Assembly (NCBI RefSeq): GCF_013004645.1
Contig: NZ_JABEME010000004.1
Location: 1-64,000, forward strand
Length of the DNA: 64,000 nt
Origin: Stenotrophomonas africana
Lineage (GTDB): Bacteria; Pseudomonadota; Gammaproteobacteria; Xanthomonadales; Xanthomonadaceae
Direction of reading: 5' to 3'
Shown one piece after another: positions 1-9,173 of the stretch. Numbering within the stretch: position 1 is the stretch's first letter; every line of letters begins with the position of its first letter. The translations under genes were made by a program, and so were the position numbers. The notes under the pieces were generated by a model. It ran no database searches, was not told the origin of the DNA, and saw only the letters and a list, made by a program, of their open reading frames with translations.

Positions 1-103
1 TGGCGCGGACACCCCTGCAAGCCCCACCCGCCCGACCCCGGACAGATCGCGCGCGTGCCAGCCGCGAAGGGGATACGGGGTAGAGCAGAAGCAAGAGCAA
101 AAG

Positions 104-128
104 CATCCACGCATGGCGTGGATCCACG
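104..128. repeat. degraded SMAG-type palindrome
   Basis: ATCCACGC, ATG, GCGTGGAT forms an 8-bp stem with a 3-nt loop. It is the same core as the intact copies at 9957-9980 and 62635-62658, but the flanking CTAC is altered to CCAC. Confidence 0.6.
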
Positions 129-315
129 GGATGCAGTTGTTGCCTTTGACGTTGAGTCCGCCTTCAAGCGAGCCGAGCACCGCAGGTCCGGCGAGGGCGA
201 AGAGGCGCGGGTGTCTGAGCGCAGCGAGTTCCGCGCCGTCCCTCGGCGGACCGAGGAGCGCAGGGCACCGACGTGCGGAGCACGTCGGCTCGCGGATGGC
301 GGAGCGTTTCTTTTG

Positions 316-347
316 GTTACTTTTCTTTGCGCACAAAGAAAAGTAAC
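316..347. repeat. perfect inverted repeat, GTTACTTTTCTTTG arms
   Basis: Two 14-nt arms (316-329 and 334-347) are separated by CGCA. The arms are pyrimidine- and purine-rich, unlike SMAGs. No T-run follows on either strand, so it is not a standard terminator. It lies 48 bp beyond the stop codon of the epimerase gene. Confidence 0.7.
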
Positions 348-394
348 GCGCGACCCAGGATCAGTTGAGGTCCAAGCCAGCCGCAAGGCGCAAA

Positions 395-1489
395 TCACCC
401 CAGCATCTCCAGCCCGCGCACTTCGGTAATGCCCAGCCCCGGCACGTCGCTGATGCTGATCTCCGATTCGTTGAAATGCACGCCGCCGCTGACCGGGTCG
501 AACTGGCCCAGCGACGGGCCGTCGAGGTCGACCTTGGTGATCACATCGCTCTTGGCCACCGCCAGATGCACGGCGGCGGCCACGCTGATGCTCGACTCGA
601 TCATGCAGCCGATCATGCACGGTACGCCGTAGATGCCGGCGATGTCGGCGATGCGGATCGCATTGGACAGGCCGCCGGTCTTCATCAGCTTGATGTTGAT
701 GATGTCGGCCGCGCGCTGCTGGATCAGGTCCATCACCTGGCTCGGGCTGAACACGCTTTCGTCGGCCATCACTGGCGTGTTGACCCGGTCGGTGACGTAC
801 TTCAGGCCGCTGATGTCGGCGGCCTTCACCGGCTGTTCCAGCAGTTCCAGCACCACGCCGGCGTCTTCCAGCGCGCGCATCGCATGCACCGCCTGCTTGG
901 CGGTCCAGCCCTGGTTGGCGTCCAGGCGCAGCAGGGCGCGGCCTTCCACGGCGGCGTGGATCGCCTTGACCCGTTCGATGTCCAGGCCGATGTCCTTCCC
1001 GACCTTGATCTTCAGCGACTCGAAGCCGCGTTCGATCGCTGACAGCGAGTCGGCCACCATCTTGTCGATGTAGTCCACGCTGATGGTGATGTCGGTGGTG
1101 ATCACCGGGTCGCCACCACCGAGCATCTGGTACAGCGGCGCACCGTGCAGCTGCGCCCACAGGTCGTACAGCGCGATCTCCACCGCCGCCTTGGCGCTGG
1201 TGTTGCGCTCCATCGCGGTCTGCACCAGCGTGCACAGATGGTTGAGGTTGACCACGTCCTGGCCGATCAGGCGCGGGGCGATGAAGTGGCGGATCGCTTC
1301 GATGATCGAGCCGTGCGTATCACCGGTGATCACGGCGGTGGCGGGGGCTTCGCCGTAGCCGGTGTGGCCGGTGTCGGTGCGGATCAGCACCACCACGTCT
1401 TCCACGGTTTCCACCGTGCGCAGGGCAGTCTTGAACGGCGTCTTCAGCGGCACGCGCAGCATGCCCAGTTCGATGGCGGTGATCTTCAT
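395..1489 (-). CDS. dipeptide epimerase (L-Ala-D/L-Glu epimerase type)
   Basis: Enolase-superfamily protein of 364 residues, the normal length. It would interconvert L-Ala-D-Glu and L-Ala-L-Glu so that murein peptide can enter ordinary peptide catabolism. Visible catalytic features are K160-x-K162 in the KIKVG motif, metal ligands D190, E218 and D243, and K267 in the INIKLMK segment, the arrangement of the muconate-lactonizing/dipeptide-epimerase subgroup. Its ATG overlaps the end of the upstream NlpC/P60 gene by 4 bases, implying translational coupling. The exact dipeptide specificity cannot be read from sequence, but the cell-wall neighbours support a murein substrate. Confidence 0.88.
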   Translation of the reverse strand: MKITAIELGMLRVPLKTPFKTALRTVETVEDVVVLIRTDTGHTGYGEAPATAVITGDTHGSIIEAIRHFIAPRLIGQDVVNLNHLCTLVQTAMERNTSAKAAVEIALYDLWAQLHGAPLYQMLGGGDPVITTDITISVDYIDKMVADSLSAIERGFESLKIKVGKDIGLDIERVKAIHAAVEGRALLRLDANQGWTAKQAVHAMRALEDAGVVLELLEQPVKAADISGLKYVTDRVNTPVMADESVFSPSQVMDLIQQRAADIINIKLMKTGGLSNAIRIADIAGIYGVPCMIGCMIESSISVAAAVHLAVAKSDVITKVDLDGPSLGQFDPVSGGVHFNESEISISDVPGLGITEVRGLEMLG

Positions 1490-2925
1490 TCAGGAGTCTT
1501 GGCCCGCAGGCGCTGGATGTTGGTGATGCGGTCGATGTAGCGGACGGTATCGCTGGCCATCATCGGCTCCAGCGGCGTGACCGAAACACCATTGAGATGG
1601 GCCTGTACGCGCGTGCCGTCGGCACCGAACCAGCTGCCGCCCGCCGTATCGTGGATGACCCAGGTGCGGCCGTCGACGTGGCCGATGGCCATCATCACGT
1701 GGCCGGGGATGTAGACCAGATCGCCCACCTGCAGGTCGGTGACGGCGCGGTCGCGCAGTGCCTTGCCGTCCTTGCTGGTGAACGGCAGGCGGTCCAGCGC
1801 CGGGCTGACCGCCTGTGCACTGGTATTGCGCGGCAGCAGCACCCCGAAGCTGCGGTAGATCTCGGATACGAACCCGCTGCAATCGCGGGTGTCGTAGTCG
1901 TGGCCCCAGCCGTAGCGTTCGCCGAGGAACTTGAAGGCCTGCTGCAGCAGCAGGCGCGGGGTGAGCGTCAGGTAGTCGGCGGCGGTGTCCTGCGAGCGCG
2001 GCAGCAGGGCCGGCACCAGCTTCAGGCCGCCGTCGGTTTCGCGGACCGGCAGCTGCACCACCCACGAGGCGTGCGCCTGCTGGCCGTTCACCGGCTCAGA
2101 CGCAGGCCAGTCGGCCAGCACCGGCAGGCGCACGCCCATGTCCAGCTGCAGGCGCGAGACGCGCGGTTCTTCCGGGGTGTAGACGGTCTGTGCGGTGGCG
2201 CCGGTGACGATGCGGTACGGCCCCTTCGCGCCGTAGCCGAGCACCGTGGCCTTGTCGCCGCTGGCGATGGCATCGGCCTCGATCCATGCGCTGTAGCGCT
2301 CGCTGTGCACGAACAGCCAGCGGCCGTCGGCACTGCGGTGAACCACCGCGACCTTGTCGCCTGGGAACAGCGCCGATTCCTGGAAGCGGTCGATGTCGGT
2401 GTCACCGGCGGTGCTGAAGACGCGCTCGCGGGTGGGGAAGGTACGCAGTGCCGCGCGCTTCACCACCAGCCCGTAGGCCGGTGCCACCTCGGCGGGGATC
2501 GTATCGAGGCCGAGGTTGGCTTCGATCGTACTGCGCAGCGCGGGCGCGATCACCTGGCCCTTGTCGTTGTAGAGGGCACGCGTGGGCCAGCTCGACAGCG
2601 CGGTGATGCTGGCACGCACCGTCGCCGCATCAAGCCGGGCGGGCAGTGCGGCGATGTCCTGGATGTGGCTGTCCTGTGCCCGCATCCGTGCGTTCTGTGC
2701 CTCGATCTGCGCGCGATCCAGGATCGGCGCATCGGCGTTGTCCAGGCGTGCGGCCCAGTACTGCGGTGTGAGATAGGCCTCGTGCAGGCCGATCACATAG
2801 GGCAGCGGCGCACCCGGATCGGGCGGTGGTGCCGCCTGTGCAAAGGCCGGTGCGGCCAGCAGGCACAGGGCCAGGGTCAACCGGCGCGGCCAACGCCGGC
2901 GCGGTTCGCGGGAAGCCAGGCTCAT
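1486..2925 (-). CDS. secreted SH3/NlpC-P60 peptidoglycan hydrolase
   Basis: Predicted periplasmic cysteine endopeptidase of 479 residues that would cleave stem peptides of murein fragments. An Arg-rich N-terminus and hydrophobic run ending near AFAQA form a signal peptide. The middle carries SH3b-like segments. The C-terminal NlpC/P60 domain has catalytic Cys349 in RDCSGF and His409 in GHVMM. I place the start at the ATG at 2925 because AGGAGG lies upstream at a workable distance; a GTG at 2934 sits too close to it. The stop overlaps the epimerase start (ATGA), so hydrolase and epimerase form one transcription unit: the first liberates peptides that the second epimerizes. Confidence 0.85.
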   Translation of the reverse strand: MSLASREPRRRWPRRLTLALCLLAAPAFAQAAPPPDPGAPLPYVIGLHEAYLTPQYWAARLDNADAPILDRAQIEAQNARMRAQDSHIQDIAALPARLDAATVRASITALSSWPTRALYNDKGQVIAPALRSTIEANLGLDTIPAEVAPAYGLVVKRAALRTFPTRERVFSTAGDTDIDRFQESALFPGDKVAVVHRSADGRWLFVHSERYSAWIEADAIASGDKATVLGYGAKGPYRIVTGATAQTVYTPEEPRVSRLQLDMGVRLPVLADWPASEPVNGQQAHASWVVQLPVRETDGGLKLVPALLPRSQDTAADYLTLTPRLLLQQAFKFLGERYGWGHDYDTRDCSGFVSEIYRSFGVLLPRNTSAQAVSPALDRLPFTSKDGKALRDRAVTDLQVGDLVYIPGHVMMAIGHVDGRTWVIHDTAGGSWFGADGTRVQAHLNGVSVTPLEPMMASDTVRYIDRITNIQRLRAKTPE

Positions 2926-2954
2926 GCGGTGCACACCCTCCTCGAATGCCTGTT

Positions 2955-2998
2955 GGAATATTTATTCCTTTCGGCATCGAAATCAAGAATAAATTATT
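2955..2998. promoter_or_regulatory. paired AT-rich dyads in divergent promoter
   Basis: GGAATA-TT-TATTCC (2955-2968) and AATAA-A-TTATT (2988-2998) are two inverted repeats in the only AT-rich part of the spacer between the divergent NlpC/P60 and transglutaminase genes. They look like operators for a shared regulator. The first dyad resembles sites of RpiR/MurR-type regulators, but that assignment is only inference; no such regulator is encoded nearby. Confidence 0.45.
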
Positions 2999-3057
2999 GA
3001 CCGGCATCCCGGCCCGTGTTACACAGCCGTTACCACCCGCGCTGGGGAAGTGTCGCT

Positions 3058-4548
3058 GTGGAGTCTGCCGTTCGCAAACCGCGTCTGCCTGCCGCCGCCG
3101 GCCTGTGTGCCGCGCTGCTGCTGTGGGCGTGGTCGGCGGGGGCGGAGCCACCACCCTCAGCCATCCAGTTTGCGCGTGTCGTGCAGATGATCGACGCGGG
3201 ACGGTTCTTTGAGGCTCACAGCGAACTGAACACCTGGTCGGCCGCCGACGCGGCGGAGCCTGGCGTCAGTTTCGACGACATCGCGTTCCAGGAAGAACGC
3301 ATGCGCCGCATCCTTCTGGATTTTTCCCTCGACGAAACCGCCGCCAAGGCCGCCGTGCGGCGCTGGATTCCCGACCTGACCGACGAGGAATTCGCACGCT
3401 GGGACCAGCTCGGCCTGATCGAGCATCTCGACATCGATGGCACGCGTTGGTATTTCAAGCGCGCACCGTCAAACCTGTTCCTGCTCAGCGACGAAGCGCG
3501 CGCACGCCGCCGCGCGGATGCACCGATGCCAGCGCCGGGCCCGAACGAGGTGCTCAATGCACACCATGCGCGTGTGGTTGCCGCGGCCGAACAGAGTGGC
3601 CAGGCATCGGTACTGCCACAGCGCATCGAATTCACCCAGTCGCTCACGGTAAAGGCCGACGCCGTCCCGGCCGGCGAAACTGTACGGGCCTGGATTCCGT
3701 ACCCGCGCGAAATCCCCGGGCAGCAGGAACAGGTGCAGTGGCTGGGCAGCGCTCCGGGCAAGGCGCGGGTGGCACCGGCCAGTACCCTGCAGCGCACCGC
3801 CTACCTGGAAGCCAAGGCAGTGGCTGGGCAGCCGACGCGCTTCGAGATCCGCTACGCGGTCACGATCCTCGCCCGGCATGCCGGGATCGACCCGGCCAAG
3901 GTACAACCAGCCCCGGCTGATCCGGCCTTGAAGCCCTACCTGGCCGAGCAGCTGCCGCATGTGCGCTTCACCCCGGCGCTGAAGCTGTTCTCCGACCAGG
4001 TACTGCAGGGCGAGACACGTCCGTATGAAGTGCTGCGCAAGCTGTTTGCTGCCGTGGATCGCATTCCCTGGGCCGGTGCGCGCGAATACTCCACGCTCAG
4101 CAACATCAGCGACTACGCGCTGCATGCTGGCCATGCCGACTGCGGACAGCAGACCCTGCTGCTGATCGCGCTGCTGCGCATGAACGGTATTCCCGCGCGC
4201 TGGCAGTCGGGCATGGTGTTCTCCGACGATGGCAGCGGCTACAACAACCTGCATGACTGGGGGCAGGTCTACCTGGCGCCGTATGGCTGGCTGCCGATGG
4301 ACGTGACCACCGGCGCGCTTGCCAGCGATGTGCCTGCACTGCGCGATTTCTATCTGGGTGGCCTCGACGGCTACCGCATCGCTTTCAACGACGATTTCGG
4401 CCAGCCCTTCGTGCCGGCCAAGCAGCACTTCCGCTCGGAAACGGTCGACTCGCAGCGCGGCGAGGTCGAGTGGGCAGGCGGCAACCTGTACTTCGACCAA
4501 TGGAGCTACGACTTCCAGTGGCGGGTACTGCCAGCCAGGCAACGCTAG
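3058..4548 (+). CDS. secreted transglutaminase-like cysteine peptidase
   Basis: Protein of 496 residues with an N-terminal signal peptide ending near AGAEPPP. The C-terminal half is a transglutaminase-like domain with the triad Cys362 (HADCGQQ), His399 (LHDWGQ) and Asp415 (PMDVTT). Bacterial members usually act as peptidases or amidases. The N-terminal 200 residues match nothing I recognise. The start chosen is the GTG at 3058 because GGGGAAG lies 7 bases upstream; the longer frame from 3016 would place extra residues before the signal peptide. It leads the plus-strand set receptor-serine hydrolase-dipeptidase, so a role in trimming wall peptides before uptake is plausible but unproven. Confidence 0.75.
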   Translation: MESAVRKPRLPAAAGLCAALLLWAWSAGAEPPPSAIQFARVVQMIDAGRFFEAHSELNTWSAADAAEPGVSFDDIAFQEERMRRILLDFSLDETAAKAAVRRWIPDLTDEEFARWDQLGLIEHLDIDGTRWYFKRAPSNLFLLSDEARARRRADAPMPAPGPNEVLNAHHARVVAAAEQSGQASVLPQRIEFTQSLTVKADAVPAGETVRAWIPYPREIPGQQEQVQWLGSAPGKARVAPASTLQRTAYLEAKAVAGQPTRFEIRYAVTILARHAGIDPAKVQPAPADPALKPYLAEQLPHVRFTPALKLFSDQVLQGETRPYEVLRKLFAAVDRIPWAGAREYSTLSNISDYALHAGHADCGQQTLLLIALLRMNGIPARWQSGMVFSDDGSGYNNLHDWGQVYLAPYGWLPMDVTTGALASDVPALRDFYLGGLDGYRIAFNDDFGQPFVPAKQHFRSETVDSQRGEVEWAGGNLYFDQWSYDFQWRVLPARQR

Positions 4549-4599
4549 CGCGACACATCGCATTCCACACCATTCAATTCTTGCAGGAGAGAGCAGGGG

Positions 4600-7599
4600 A
4601 TGAAGGCTTACAGCATCAAGCGGGCGGCGTTGTGCGTCGCCCTCGGGGCGTGTCTGGGCGTGATCGCGCCCAGCGCATTCGCACAGGATGGTTCCGTAGT
4701 TGGCCGGCTGGTCAGCGATGCCGGCCAGGTGCCGGCCGGCGCCACGGTGACCGTACGCAATCCGGCAACGGGCTTCGTTCGCTCCGTGCAGGCCGAGGCC
4801 AACGGCAGCTATCGCATTCCGCTGCTGCCCGTCGGCACCTATGACATGGAGGTGAGCCTGCCGGCTGGAGGCGCCAGCCGTGTCGGCCAGGTGACGGTCA
4901 GCCTCGGCAGTGCCACCACGGTCAACGTGCCGCTGGGTGCGGTCAACACGCTGGGCACGGTCGAAGTGCGGGCGCCACAGGTGGTGTCGATGGTGGACGT
5001 GAAGTCCACCGAGTCGGCCACCAACATCACCCGCGAAGAGCTCTCGCGCCTGCCGGTGGACCGTGACATCACCGCCGTGGCGCTGCTGGCACCGGGTGCG
5101 GTGAAGGGCAAGGGCTCGCTGGGTGGCCAAGGCATTTCCTTCGGTGGTTCGTCAGTTGCCGAGAACACTGTCTACATCAATGGCCTGAACGTCACCGACT
5201 TCTACAACCGGGTTGGCTTCTCGTCGGTACCGTTCTCGTTCTACCAGGAATTCCAGGTCAAGACCGGCGGCTACTCGGTGGAGTTCGGGCGCAGTACCGG
5301 TGGTGTCATCAACGCGGTGACCCGTTCGGGCAGTAACGACTTCAAGGCCGGCGCCGAACTGGTCTTCGAGCCGCGGGCATGGCAATCGCAGGCGCGCGAC
5401 CGCTATGACCGCGACGGCAGCCGCTATATCACCGCCAGCCGCGACGACTACAGCCGCAGCGCGCTGAACGTGTTCGCCTCCGGTGCGCTGGTGCAGGATC
5501 GGCTGTTCTTCTTCGGCATGTACGAAGCACGAGATTACCGCCCGACCTCGACCAATGATGCCGGTACACGCTTGAGCCAGGGCAAGGCCGATGATCCGTT
5601 CTGGGGCGGCAAGATCGACTGGCAGATCACCGACAACCAGATGCTGTCGCTGTTCGGCTTCTCGGACAAGAGCAAGACGCTCACCGACGTGTATGCATAC
5701 GACTACGCCAGCGGCCAGGCAATGGGTGAGCGCAGTAACCAGATCTACAACACCGTGGGCGGAAAGAACTGGTCCGGCACCTATAGCTGGCAGGTCAACA
5801 ACGACCTGACCATGAAGCTGATGTACGGCGAGAACAAGCGCAACCGTGTGCAGAGCTCGTTGATGGACGAGAACTGCAATCGCGTGTTCGACAACCGCAC
5901 CGCCAGCCAGGGCGTGCCGCCGTCGCTGCAGGGCGACCGCAGCTGCACCAGCAGTTCGCAGCTGGAATCCGCACTGGACACCCGCAAGGCCGCCCGCGCC
6001 GATTTTGAATGGACGCTGGGCAACCACCTGCTGCGCTTCGGCCTGGATCACGAGGAAAACACGTCCGACTACAGCCGCGCCTACCCCGGTCCCGGCGGCT
6101 TGCGCTATGACATCTACGCCCGTACGCCCGGTAGCTCGCTCAACGGCGGTGTCGTGCCCGCCAGCGGCCTGGTGGCGCGCACCCGTCGCTATGAAGTGGA
6201 AGGCGCCTTCGAGACGATCAACTCGGCCTACTACCTGGAAGACAACTGGCAGGTGATGCCGAATCTGCTGCTGAACATGGGCCTGCGTCTGGAAGCCTTC
6301 GACAACAAGGGCGGCGACGGCAGCAGCTACATCAAGATCGACGACATGCTGGCCCCGCGCCTGGGCTTCTCCTGGGACGTGCGCGGCGATGGCACCACCA
6401 AGGTGTTCGGCAATCTGGGCCGCTACTTCCTGCCGGTGGCCAACGTCATCAACATCAAGCAGGCCGGTGGCTTCCTCGACGAACGCACCTGGTATGAATT
6501 CCTTGGCTATAGCGGAGCGGCCAACAACATCCCGAACCTCGGTGCGCAGATCGGCCCGGTGGACAACTCGCAGGGCGACGGCAGCGTGCCGGACCTGCGT
6601 GCCGAAGTGAACCGGGACATGGACCCGGTGTACCAGGACGAAGCGATCCTCGGCTTCCAGCAGATGATCAACGAAGCCTGGTCGGTGGGTGCCAGCGTGA
6701 CCTATCGCCGGCTGCACAACGCTATCGATGACATGAACATCACCGCCACCGGCCAATGCGGTGCCATTGACGGGGTGTGGATCATGGGTAACCCGGGCCG
6801 CACCAACACTGTCTGGGGTGACACCAACTGTGATGGCGCCAACGATGGCTGGATCAGCATCGACACCTCGAAGGAAGGCTGGGCGCTGTACGACGATGAT
6901 GGCAACTACGTGGGCCAGCGCGGCTGGGTGAAGCCCAAGCGCGACTACAAGGCGCTGGAACTACAGGTCGACCGCGCCTGGGACGGCAAATGGGGTTTCA
7001 ATGCGTCCTATACCCTCGCATATGGTCGCGGCAATGCAGAAGGCCCGGTCAACTCCGATACCGACTTCGCTGATGCCGGACGTACCGAGAACTTCGACAA
7101 TCCGTGGGTGAACTACCGCGGCTACGGCTATCTGGCCAATGACCGCCGCCACCAGTTCAAGTTCCGAGGCAGTTATGCATTGACCGAAAACCTGAGCGTG
7201 GCCGCTACGCTGGGCGTGCAGTCGGGCAGCCCGATCACGCGCTTTGGCGCCGGCAACCCGTTCGATGACACCGACTTCCACAGCTACTACGTGTGCGTGT
7301 CCAACTGCCAGGCGACGGTTCCGTCCCAGCGCGTGTTCGTGCATTCCCCGCGCGGTGGCGACGGCCGCACGCCGTGGACCTACGACCTGGACGTGAGCGT
7401 GTCGTACAAGGTGCCGGTCCCCACCGATCTGCGCCTGAAGCTGGCGGTGTACAACGTGCTCAACCAGCAGCGCGTGGTGACCGTGGACCAGGACTACGAG
7501 CCGCAGGACAGTATCGGTACGCCGAACCCGCTGTACCGCTACGGCACCGGGTTCCAGTCGCCGCGCTATGCGCAGCTGACCGTCACATGGGCCTACTGA
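4600..7599 (+). CDS. TonB-dependent outer-membrane receptor with carboxypeptidase-like N-domain
   Basis: Protein of 999 residues. A signal peptide (cut after AFAQD region) is followed by a carboxypeptidase-regulatory-like beta-sandwich (about residues 30-105, with the repeating sequence of Oar-type proteins), a plug domain (about 120-240) and a long 22-strand-type barrel ending in the aromatic C-terminus TVTWAY expected for outer-membrane proteins. A good ribosome site (AGGAGAGAG) precedes the ATG. The family imports bulky substrates with TonB energy. Being embedded among wall-peptide enzymes, it is a candidate importer of muropeptides or other peptides. Its stop overlaps the next gene by 13 bases. 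Confidence 0.88.
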   Translation: MKAYSIKRAALCVALGACLGVIAPSAFAQDGSVVGRLVSDAGQVPAGATVTVRNPATGFVRSVQAEANGSYRIPLLPVGTYDMEVSLPAGGASRVGQVTVSLGSATTVNVPLGAVNTLGTVEVRAPQVVSMVDVKSTESATNITREELSRLPVDRDITAVALLAPGAVKGKGSLGGQGISFGGSSVAENTVYINGLNVTDFYNRVGFSSVPFSFYQEFQVKTGGYSVEFGRSTGGVINAVTRSGSNDFKAGAELVFEPRAWQSQARDRYDRDGSRYITASRDDYSRSALNVFASGALVQDRLFFFGMYEARDYRPTSTNDAGTRLSQGKADDPFWGGKIDWQITDNQMLSLFGFSDKSKTLTDVYAYDYASGQAMGERSNQIYNTVGGKNWSGTYSWQVNNDLTMKLMYGENKRNRVQSSLMDENCNRVFDNRTASQGVPPSLQGDRSCTSSSQLESALDTRKAARADFEWTLGNHLLRFGLDHEENTSDYSRAYPGPGGLRYDIYARTPGSSLNGGVVPASGLVARTRRYEVEGAFETINSAYYLEDNWQVMPNLLLNMGLRLEAFDNKGGDGSSYIKIDDMLAPRLGFSWDVRGDGTTKVFGNLGRYFLPVANVINIKQAGGFLDERTWYEFLGYSGAANNIPNLGAQIGPVDNSQGDGSVPDLRAEVNRDMDPVYQDEAILGFQQMINEAWSVGASVTYRRLHNAIDDMNITATGQCGAIDGVWIMGNPGRTNTVWGDTNCDGANDGWISIDTSKEGWALYDDDGNYVGQRGWVKPKRDYKALELQVDRAWDGKWGFNASYTLAYGRGNAEGPVNSDTDFADAGRTENFDNPWVNYRGYGYLANDRRHQFKFRGSYALTENLSVAATLGVQSGSPITRFGAGNPFDDTDFHSYYVCVSNCQATVPSQRVFVHSPRGGDGRTPWTYDLDVSVSYKVPVPTDLRLKLAVYNVLNQQRVVTVDQDYEPQDSIGTPNPLYRYGTGFQSPRYAQLTVTWAY

Positions 7600-9173
7600 A
7601 GCCCGTCCAGCATGCTCAGCGCTGCTTCTGTGTGGCGGCGTTGGCGGTGCTCCCGGTTGCGGCGGCGCAGACCACCGCGACCGCCCCGATCGATACCGAT
7701 GTCGCCGCCGTGGTCCGGCACGAGCACCTGCCCGGGCTGGCGATGGCGGTGGTCGAGAATGGGCAGGTTGTCTATCGCCACGCGGCCGGCGCGCGCGGCG
7801 ATGGCGGCCGCATCGACGAGGACACGCTGTTCAAGATCGCCTCCAACAGCAAGGCGATGACCGCCGCGCTTCTGGCGCGACTGGTGCAGCAGGGCAAGCT
7901 GCACTGGGATGATCCGGTGCAGCAGCACCTGCCGGGTTTCCGCATGCATGACGCCTGGGTGGGCGAGCAGATGCAGGTGCGCGACCTGCTGATCCACAAC
8001 AGTGGCCTTGGCCTGGGCGCCGGTGACCTGATGCTGTGGCCGGAGCCGAACGCGTTCACCCGTGCCGACATCATCGCCGGGCTGGCGCACCTGAAGCCGG
8101 TCAGCAGCTTCCGCAGCCACTATGCCTACGACAACCTGATGTATGTGGTGGCCGGCGAAGTGGCGGCGGCAGCGGGTGGCAAGCCGTATGACCAGCTGAT
8201 GCGCGAGCAGGTGTTCGAACCACTGGGCATGACGCGCTGCCAGGTGGGTGCGTGGTCGGTGAAGCGCGTGGGCAACGTGGCACAGCCGCATGCCTGGCGT
8301 GGTGAACGCAACGAGGTGGTGAACGCCGATGCTGCGATCAGCCCGGACCTGCCCTCGATGGCGGCCGGCGGCATCCGCTGTTCACTGCGCGACATGACGC
8401 GCTGGATGCAGGTGCTGCTCGATCCCGCGCTGGTGCCGGACTGGCTGGGCGCTGAGCAGCGCCGCACGCTGTGGACCCTGCACATGCCGATGCCGTTGGG
8501 TGAGCGGCAGCGGCGCTGGGACAATGCGCACTTCTACGGCTATGGGTATGGCTGGCGCGTGTCCGACATGGACGGGCAGTGGATGGTGGCGCATACCGGC
8601 ACGCTGTCGGGCATGTACTCGTCGCTGGCGCTGCTGCCCGACCGCAAGGTGGGTGTGGTGATGCTGATCAATGGCGACGGCGAGGACGCGCGCACAGCGC
8701 TGATGCAGGCGATGCTGAAGCGCTTCACTGCACCCGACGATGCGCGGCCGGCGATGGAGTACCTGGTCGAGTTGAAGGCAGACCAGGCAACGCGGGCGGC
8801 GACCGGCCATTCGCGGCCGCCCACCGTTGCGGCGCAGGAGACGAGCCGCACGGATCTGCCACGTTGGCAGGGCCGTTACCGCGATCCTTGGCTGGGCCCG
8901 GCTTCGCTGTGCCCGGGCAAGGACGGCCTGCGTTTCAGCGTGGACAAGTCGCCCAAGCTGCAGGCGGCCGTGCTGCAGCTGCAGGGCCGCTGGCTGCTGC
9001 GCTGGGATACGCTGGACGACGACGCACAGGCCTGGTTGCAGCCAGGTGAGGGTGCGCCGCCCACACTGGACCTGCGTGCCATCGACCCGGACATCGACTT
9101 CAGCTATGACTTCCAGGACCTGCATTTCACTCGTACTGGCGACTGCCCTGGCGGCGACCGCCAACGCCGCTGA
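7587..9173 (+). CDS. periplasmic serine hydrolase, beta-lactamase/D-Ala-D-Ala carboxypeptidase fold
   Basis: Protein of 528 residues of the class C beta-lactamase/PBP4*-like family. It has a signal peptide ending near PVAAAQ, the nucleophile motif S86-N-S-K89, the Tyr181-x-Asn183 motif and H336-T-G. The C-terminal 150 residues form an accessory domain of the type often following this fold. The ATG at 7587 lies inside the end of the receptor gene, showing tight coupling; the same frame is open much further upstream but that part runs antiparallel in usage to the receptor gene and is not used. It could hydrolyse D-amino-acid peptides or esters; context favours D-Ala-containing wall peptides. 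Confidence 0.82.
   Translation: MGLLKPVQHAQRCFCVAALAVLPVAAAQTTATAPIDTDVAAVVRHEHLPGLAMAVVENGQVVYRHAAGARGDGGRIDEDTLFKIASNSKAMTAALLARLVQQGKLHWDDPVQQHLPGFRMHDAWVGEQMQVRDLLIHNSGLGLGAGDLMLWPEPNAFTRADIIAGLAHLKPVSSFRSHYAYDNLMYVVAGEVAAAAGGKPYDQLMREQVFEPLGMTRCQVGAWSVKRVGNVAQPHAWRGERNEVVNADAAISPDLPSMAAGGIRCSLRDMTRWMQVLLDPALVPDWLGAEQRRTLWTLHMPMPLGERQRRWDNAHFYGYGYGWRVSDMDGQWMVAHTGTLSGMYSSLALLPDRKVGVVMLINGDGEDARTALMQAMLKRFTAPDDARPAMEYLVELKADQATRAATGHSRPPTVAAQETSRTDLPRWQGRYRDPWLGPASLCPGKDGLRFSVDKSPKLQAAVLQLQGRWLLRWDTLDDDAQAWLQPGEGAPPTLDLRAIDPDIDFSYDFQDLHFTRTGDCPGGDRQRR

Larger units (their letters stand above)
1..394. other. non-coding left edge
   Basis: No convincing gene was seen here. The stretch holds a degraded SMAG-like palindrome (104-128) and a perfect 14-bp inverted repeat (316-347). 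The short open frames crossing it overlap each other in several frames and look like chance readings of GC-rich DNA. Confidence 0.6.

Noticed and set aside
3469..6756. Two long minus-strand open frames opposite the transglutaminase and TonB receptor genes
   Set aside because: They run antisense to genes with clear family motifs and contain no motifs themselves.
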